From NCBI GenBank assembly GCA_029006755.1, contig JAQXGO010000104.1:1-55955 (forward strand): DNA of 55,955 bases, given 5' to 3'. The translations under genes and the position numbers were made by a program. The notes beneath the pieces are model-generated. The model saw only the letters and a list, made by a program, of their open reading frames with translations, had not been told where the DNA came from and made no database searches. This document shows positions 50,951-55,955 of this stretch, one piece after another. Position 1 is the stretch's first letter, and every line of letters starts with the position of its first letter. The stretch is from Clostridia bacterium (GTDB taxonomy: Bacteria; Bacillota; Clostridia; UMGS1883; UMGS1540).

Positions 50951-52327
50951 TTATTCTTGCCTTTGCAAAACAGGGTCGCCTTTTGTAATAACCTGCTTTT
51001 TCCATCTGCCGGAGAAAAAGAATAGCAGTGCAAGAATCAGGGATAAAAGGGAAGCGGCAGGACCGCCAAGACCAACACCGAACATGCCCATGCCCATAAC
51101 AATACCGCCAATATAAGAGGCGGGAATTCTTACAAGGAGGGAGGCAAGCATACTATTAAACAAGGTAAAGGTCGTATGTCCGCTGCCGATAAACAGGCCG
51201 GTAAGACCAAACATTATGGAGGCCAGCAGATAATCATAACTGAAGGAACGCATATACTCCGTGCCGGCAGCCACTAAAGCTTCATCATTTGCAAAGATAC
51301 GTAGAATTTCGCGCGGAAACAGCATAGCAATCGCAAATACGACACAACTCATGGAAAAACCAATTAAAGTACCAATTTTCATGGTTTGCACAGCTCTATC
51401 CTGCAGTCCGGCACCCAGATTCTGTGCGCTCATAGCCGCAATAGAAGAACTCATTGCAATGGCGGGCAGGATAGCAAAGGAGTTGAATTTTGCGACTGCG
51501 CCAAGGGCGGCAGATTCTGTCATGCCCAAAGTATTGACAATTGTGGTTAAAAACAAAAAGGAAAGACCAACAACTACATTCTGCACGGATGTGGGCAATC
51601 CAACTTTAAAAAGCATACGAAAGCTTTCCGGATGAAAGTTGAAGGATTTTAAATTGAAGTCAAAAACAAAATCATTTCTTTTTAAATAAAGAATACAAAG
51701 TATTAAGCTGATTGCTTGCGAAAAGACCGTCGCAATCGCCGCGCCGGAGGCAGCCATATTCCATTTAGCAACCAGCAGATAGTCTAAAACAACATTAAAA
51801 AAACATGCAATCCCTACAAAAATCAAAGGGTTTTTGCTATCGCCCATACCGCGCATAATGGCACTGAGGGCATTGTAGCCAAAGATAAAGATTGTACCAA
51901 GGGCAGTAATCAGCAGATAACGGTCAGCTTCCCAAAAGGATTCGGCAGGTGTTTGAATTAAATGCAAAATGGGTTTTCTGAAAAAAACCATAAATACTGT
52001 CATTACAACAGCAAGAACAACCAGCGTAGTTAATAGTGTGCTAATTGTAGATTTTAAAGCTTTTCTTGCACCGCTGCCTAAGTATTGCGCAATCAAAACC
52101 GTTGCGCCCGCACACAGCCCGATAACAAAATTGGTAATAAGGAGAGTTACCTGGCTGCCGATATTGACTCCCGACATGCTGGCAGTGCCGCTAAACTGTC
52201 CAACCACAATCATGTCCACTACACTATAAAGAGATTGAATCAGATTGGCAATGATAAACGGCAGTGCAAACGCCCACAACTGCTTGCCGACACTGCCCCT
52301 TGAAAGGTCTTTTTCGAACTTACTCAC
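50951..52327 (-). CDS. MATE family efflux transporter
   Basis: LWAFALPFIIANLIQSLYSVVDMIVVGQFSGTASMSGVNIGSQ; 12 TM; GMGDSKNPL. Confidence 0.94.
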   Translation of the reverse strand: MSKFEKDLSRGSVGKQLWAFALPFIIANLIQSLYSVVDMIVVGQFSGTASMSGVNIGSQVTLLITNFVIGLCAGATVLIAQYLGSGARKALKSTISTLLTTLVVLAVVMTVFMVFFRKPILHLIQTPAESFWEADRYLLITALGTIFIFGYNALSAIMRGMGDSKNPLIFVGIACFFNVVLDYLLVAKWNMAASGAAIATVFSQAISLILCILYLKRNDFVFDFNLKSFNFHPESFRMLFKVGLPTSVQNVVVGLSFLFLTTIVNTLGMTESAALGAVAKFNSFAILPAIAMSSSIAAMSAQNLGAGLQDRAVQTMKIGTLIGFSMSCVVFAIAMLFPREILRIFANDEALVAAGTEYMRSFSYDYLLASIMFGLTGLFIGSGHTTFTLFNSMLASLLVRIPASYIGGIVMGMGMFGVGLGGPAASLLSLILALLFFFSGRWKKQVITKGDPVLQRQE

Positions 52328-52454
52328 ATTTTTCCTCCGTGTTCTATGGAATGAAATTTCGATATATTATATCATATAATGCAGATTAATGCAATAAAAA
52401 CAAATGATTTTTTAAAGGCCTATGTAGGTTTGTCAATTAAATATGAAGAAAACA

Positions 52455-52484
52455 TTGACAAGGACATAGAAAATTTGATATACT
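52455..52484 (+). promoter_or_regulatory. Promoter TTGACA-18-TATACT upstream of PFOR
   Basis: TTGACA 52455-52460, TATACT 52479-52484. Confidence 0.65.
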
Positions 52485-52528
52485 AAAATGCAGTAATAAA
52501 ACACAAGAACTTTTAGGAGGTAAGTAAC

Positions 52529-55500
52529 ATGGCAAGAAAAATGAAGACCATGGATGGTAATAATGCAGCGGCATGGGCATCGTATGCGTTTACCGACGTT
52601 GCAGCAATTTACCCCATTACACCATCCTCGGTCATGGCAGAGGTTACAGACGAGTGGGCAGTCGACAAGAAGGAGAACATTTTCGGTCAGCCGGTAAAGG
52701 TTGTAGAAATGCAGTCTGAAGCCGGTGCAGCCGGTGCAGTTCACGGTTCCTTGGGCGCAGGCGCACTGACAACAACGTACACAGCTTCTCAGGGTCTTCT
52801 TTTGATGATCCCGAACATGTATAAAATGGCGGGTGAACTTTTACCCTCTGTCATTCATGTAAGTGCAAGATGCGTAGCCACGCACGCTTTGAATATTTTT
52901 GGCGACCATTCCGATGTTATGGCATGCCGTCAGACAGGCTATGCACTTCTTTGCTCCAACAATCCGCAGGAAGTTATGGATTTGGGCGCAGTTGCACACC
53001 TTGCAACCATTAAAGGACGCGTCCCGTTCCTTCATTTCTTTGATGGATTCAGAACATCACACGAAATTGATAAAATTGAAGTTTGGGATTATGCAGATCT
53101 GAAGGAAATGGTTGATATGGATGCCGTTCGTGCATTCCGTAATGGTGCACTGAACCCGGAACATCCTGTTCTTCGTGGAAGCGCGCAGAATCCTGACATC
53201 TTCTTCCAGAACAGAGAAGCTTGCAACAAGTATTACGATGAAATTCCGGCAGTTGTAGAAGAGTATATGAACATGGTCAATGCCAAGATTGGTACAGATT
53301 ATGCGCTTGTAAACTACTATGGTGCACCGGATGCAGACCGCGTAATTGTTGCAATGGGTTCTGTTTGCGGAACAATTGAAGAAACAATTGATTATTTGAA
53401 TGCAAAGGGTGAAAAAGTAGGTCTTATCAAAATTCATCTGTATCGTCCTTTCCCGGTAGATGCTTTCTTAAAGGCTCTGCCTGCAACATGCAAGAAGATT
53501 GCTGTTTTAGATAGAACAAAAGAGCCCGGTTCCATTGGCGAACCGCTGTACTTGGATGTATGCGCTTGCTTTACCGGTAAGAACGATGCACCCACAATCA
53601 TCGGCGGCCGTTATGGCTTAGGCTCGAAGGATACCATTCCGGCAGACATCATTGCAGTGTACAAGAATCTGGATAGCGCAACGCCGGTTCGCGGGTTTAC
53701 ACTTTCTATCACCGATGATGTTACCAATCTCTCTCTGCCGCGTGTAGAGAATCCGGATACTTCTGCAGCCGGTAACACAGCTTGTAAATTCTGGGGTCTT
53801 GGCTCTGATGGTACTGTTGGCGCAAACAAGAACTCCATTAAGATTATTGGCGACCATACATCGTTGTTTGCACAGGCATACTTCTCCTACGATTCGAAGA
53901 AGTCCGGCGGTATTACAGTATCTCACCTGCGTTTCGGTGAAAAGCCCATTAAGTCTACCTATTTGATCAACAAAGCAAACTTTGTTGCTTGCCACAATCC
54001 TTCTTACGTAGATAAGTACGATATGGTACAGGATTTGGTTCCGGGCGGCAAGTTCCTTTTGAACTGTGCATGGGATGTAGACGAACTGTCTAACAGATTG
54101 CCTGCAAAGATGAAAAAGTTTATCGCAGAGAACAATATTTCTCTCTATACAATTGATGCGATTGGCATTGCGAAGGAATTAGGCCTTGGTAACAAGACTT
54201 CTATTGTTCTGCAGTCAGCTTTCTTTAAGCTTGCAAACGTAATTCCGTTTGAAGATGCTGTACAGTACATGCGCGATGCAGTGGTTCGTTCCTTCGGCGC
54301 AAAGGGCGAAAAGATTGTGAATATGAACCATGCTGCCATTGTGGAAGGTGAAAAGAATATTCACGAAATCGCTGTACCGGCTGATTGGAAGAACGCAACA
54401 GAAGCGGAAAAGGCAGAAAAGAATGTACCGGAATTTGTTGAAAAGATTCTGGAGAAGTGTGATAAGCAGCAGGGCGATTCTATCCCCGTTTCTACTTTCG
54501 TAGATTATGTAGACGGGCATCTGCCTCAGGGCATGGCTGCTTATGAAAAGCGTGGTATTGCAGTGGATGTTCCGGAATGGATTCCTGAAAATTGTATTCA
54601 GTGTAATCAGTGCTCTTTGGTTTGCCCGCACGCAGCAATTCGTCCGGTTGTTATGAATGAGGATGAAGTGAAGAATGCACCGGCAAACATGAAGCATAAG
54701 AAGATGAATGGTAAGGATATGGGTCAGTATGAATACGGCGTAATCGTTACCGTTATGGATTGCAGTGGTTGCGGGAACTGTGCCAAGGTATGTCCTGCAA
54801 AGGAAAAGGCACTGGTGATGAAGCCCATCGACACACAGCGTGCGGAACAGGCTTGCTATGATTACGGCGTAACCATTGAGCCGAAGGAAGAACTTTTAAA
54901 AGCACCGATTAACGCTAAGAATTCTCAGTTCCATCAGCCGCTCTTAGAGTTCTCCGGCGCATGTGCCGGCTGTGGTGAAACACCGTATGCAAAACTTGTA
55001 ACACAGATTTGTGGGGAAAGAGCTTACATTTCTAACGCAACAGGCTGTTCCTCCATCTGGGGCGGTAGCGCACCTTCAACACCGTATACAACAAACAGCA
55101 AGGGGCAAGGCCCGGCGTGGGTAAACTCTCTGTTTGAAGACAATGCAGAGCATGGTCTTGGTATGGCTGTTGGCGCAAAGCAAATGCGTGACAGATTGCG
55201 TGCACAGGTTGAGGCTATTTCCTGCGAAGGCATACAAGCAGCAAAAGAAGCTTGGATTGCAACCTACGAAGATGGCGATGCAAACCAGAAGGCAACTGCA
55301 GATTTAGTTGCGGCTTTAGAAGCTTGCGGCGGCGATGCGGCAAAGGAAGTTCTGACATATAAGGAATTCCTTTCCAAGAAAGCGATTTGGATCTTTGGTG
55401 GTGACGGCTGGGCATATGATATCGGGTATGGAGGTCTTGATCACGTACTGGCTTCCGGTGAGGATGTAAATGTTCTTGTATTTGATACAGAAGTTTATTC

Positions 55501-55955
55501 CAATACCGGCGGACAGGCTTCCAAGTCCACACCGACCGGTGCAGTTGCACAGTTCGCAGCAGGCGGTAAGCCCATTAAGAAGAAAAACTTAGCTGAAATG
55601 GCTATGTCCTATGGTTATGTATACGTTGCACAGGTTGCCTTGGGTTACGATATGAATCAGACGGTTAAGGCAATTCGCGAAGCTGTAACTTACAATGGAC
55701 CTTCCTTGATTATCGCTTATGCTCCTTGCATTAACCATGGTATTAAGGGCGGCATGACAGATACACAAAAGGTTATCAAGAATGCGGTTTTAGCTGGTTA
55801 CTGGCATACATTCCGCTTTGATCCTCGTGCACAAGCAGAGGGCAAGAATCCGTTTACAATGGATTCTAAGGCACCGGATGCTTCCTACAGAGACTTCATC
55901 ATGAATGAGGTTCGCTATAGTTCCTTAACACGCAAGTTCCCGGATCGTGCAGAAG
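52529..55955 (+). CDS. nifJ: Pyruvate:ferredoxin (flavodoxin) oxidoreductase, 3' truncated by the window edge
   Basis: MARKMKTMDGNNAAAWASYAFTDVAAIYPITPSSVMAE; two 4Fe-4S motifs CIQCNQCSLVCP and CSGCGNCAKVCP; NTGGQASKSTPTGA. Not in the supplied ORF track because no stop occurs before the end. Confidence 0.97.
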   Translation, partial: MARKMKTMDGNNAAAWASYAFTDVAAIYPITPSSVMAEVTDEWAVDKKENIFGQPVKVVEMQSEAGAAGAVHGSLGAGALTTTYTASQGLLLMIPNMYKMAGELLPSVIHVSARCVATHALNIFGDHSDVMACRQTGYALLCSNNPQEVMDLGAVAHLATIKGRVPFLHFFDGFRTSHEIDKIEVWDYADLKEMVDMDAVRAFRNGALNPEHPVLRGSAQNPDIFFQNREACNKYYDEIPAVVEEYMNMVNAKIGTDYALVNYYGAPDADRVIVAMGSVCGTIEETIDYLNAKGEKVGLIKIHLYRPFPVDAFLKALPATCKKIAVLDRTKEPGSIGEPLYLDVCACFTGKNDAPTIIGGRYGLGSKDTIPADIIAVYKNLDSATPVRGFTLSITDDVTNLSLPRVENPDTSAAGNTACKFWGLGSDGTVGANKNSIKIIGDHTSLFAQAYFSYDSKKSGGITVSHLRFGEKPIKSTYLINKANFVACHNPSYVDKYDMVQDLVPGGKFLLNCAWDVDELSNRLPAKMKKFIAENNISLYTIDAIGIAKELGLGNKTSIVLQSAFFKLANVIPFEDAVQYMRDAVVRSFGAKGEKIVNMNHAAIVEGEKNIHEIAVPADWKNATEAEKAEKNVPEFVEKILEKCDKQQGDSIPVSTFVDYVDGHLPQGMAAYEKRGIAVDVPEWIPENCIQCNQCSLVCPHAAIRPVVMNEDEVKNAPANMKHKKMNGKDMGQYEYGVIVTVMDCSGCGNCAKVCPAKEKALVMKPIDTQRAEQACYDYGVTIEPKEELLKAPINAKNSQFHQPLLEFSGACAGCGETPYAKLVTQICGERAYISNATGCSSIWGGSAPSTPYTTNSKGQGPAWVNSLFEDNAEHGLGMAVGAKQMRDRLRAQVEAISCEGIQAAKEAWIATYEDGDANQKATADLVAALEACGGDAAKEVLTYKEFLSKKAIWIFGGDGWAYDIGYGGLDHVLASGEDVNVLVFDTEVYSNTGGQASKSTPTGAVAQFAAGGKPIKKKNLAEMAMSYGYVYVAQVALGYDMNQTVKAIREAVTYNGPSLIIAYAPCINHGIKGGMTDTQKVIKNAVLAGYWHTFRFDPRAQAEGKNPFTMDSKAPDASYRDFIMNEVRYSSLTRKFPDRAE

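Noticed and set aside
1-55955. CRISPR array, rRNA operon, transposase, prophage or toxin-antitoxin system
   Set aside because: No regularly spaced direct repeats, rRNA sequence, transposase/integrase or phage proteins, or convincing TA pair were found by eye.

Overview
The window is a chromosomal segment of a low-to-moderate GC, apparently spore-forming Firmicute of the Clostridia type. It contains no CRISPR array, rRNA operon, transposase or intact prophage that I can see. From left to right: the 3' part of rpoC and the str operon (L7Ae-like, rpsL, rpsG, fusA, tuf); a dCMP deaminase; a T-box leader with a Val specifier preceding an acyl-CoA/acetyl-CoA synthetase-like gene and then valS-folC-rsmD-pfkA; spoIIGA-sigE; galT-galK (minus); a minus-strand block of recJ, relA/spoT, an MBL-fold hydrolase, hemZ and a uridine-kinase-like protein; metA, a Cys-rich protein, pth, mfd, a prsA-like PPIase and yebC; a DUF3842 protein; a heterodimeric ABC exporter; a BaiN/HI0933-like flavoprotein; a small AT-rich accessory patch (patatin, PAP2-like, truncated XRE regulator, large palindromes) abutting tRNA-Arg(ACG); a cell-surface polysaccharide cluster with a glycosyltransferase-CsaB fusion; a MATE transporter; and the 5' part of pyruvate:ferredoxin oxidoreductase, running off the window. 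The most interesting points are the T-box(Val) placed in front of an acyl-CoA ligase rather than directly before valS (possible valine-starvation-controlled branched-chain acid activation), the GT4-CsaB fusion, the tandem palindromes next to tRNA-Arg, Spo0A-box-like sites at spoIIGA, structured intergenic RNA in the str operon, and an acidic insertion in the PrsA parvulin domain. Everything here was read by eye; no database search or folding program was run.
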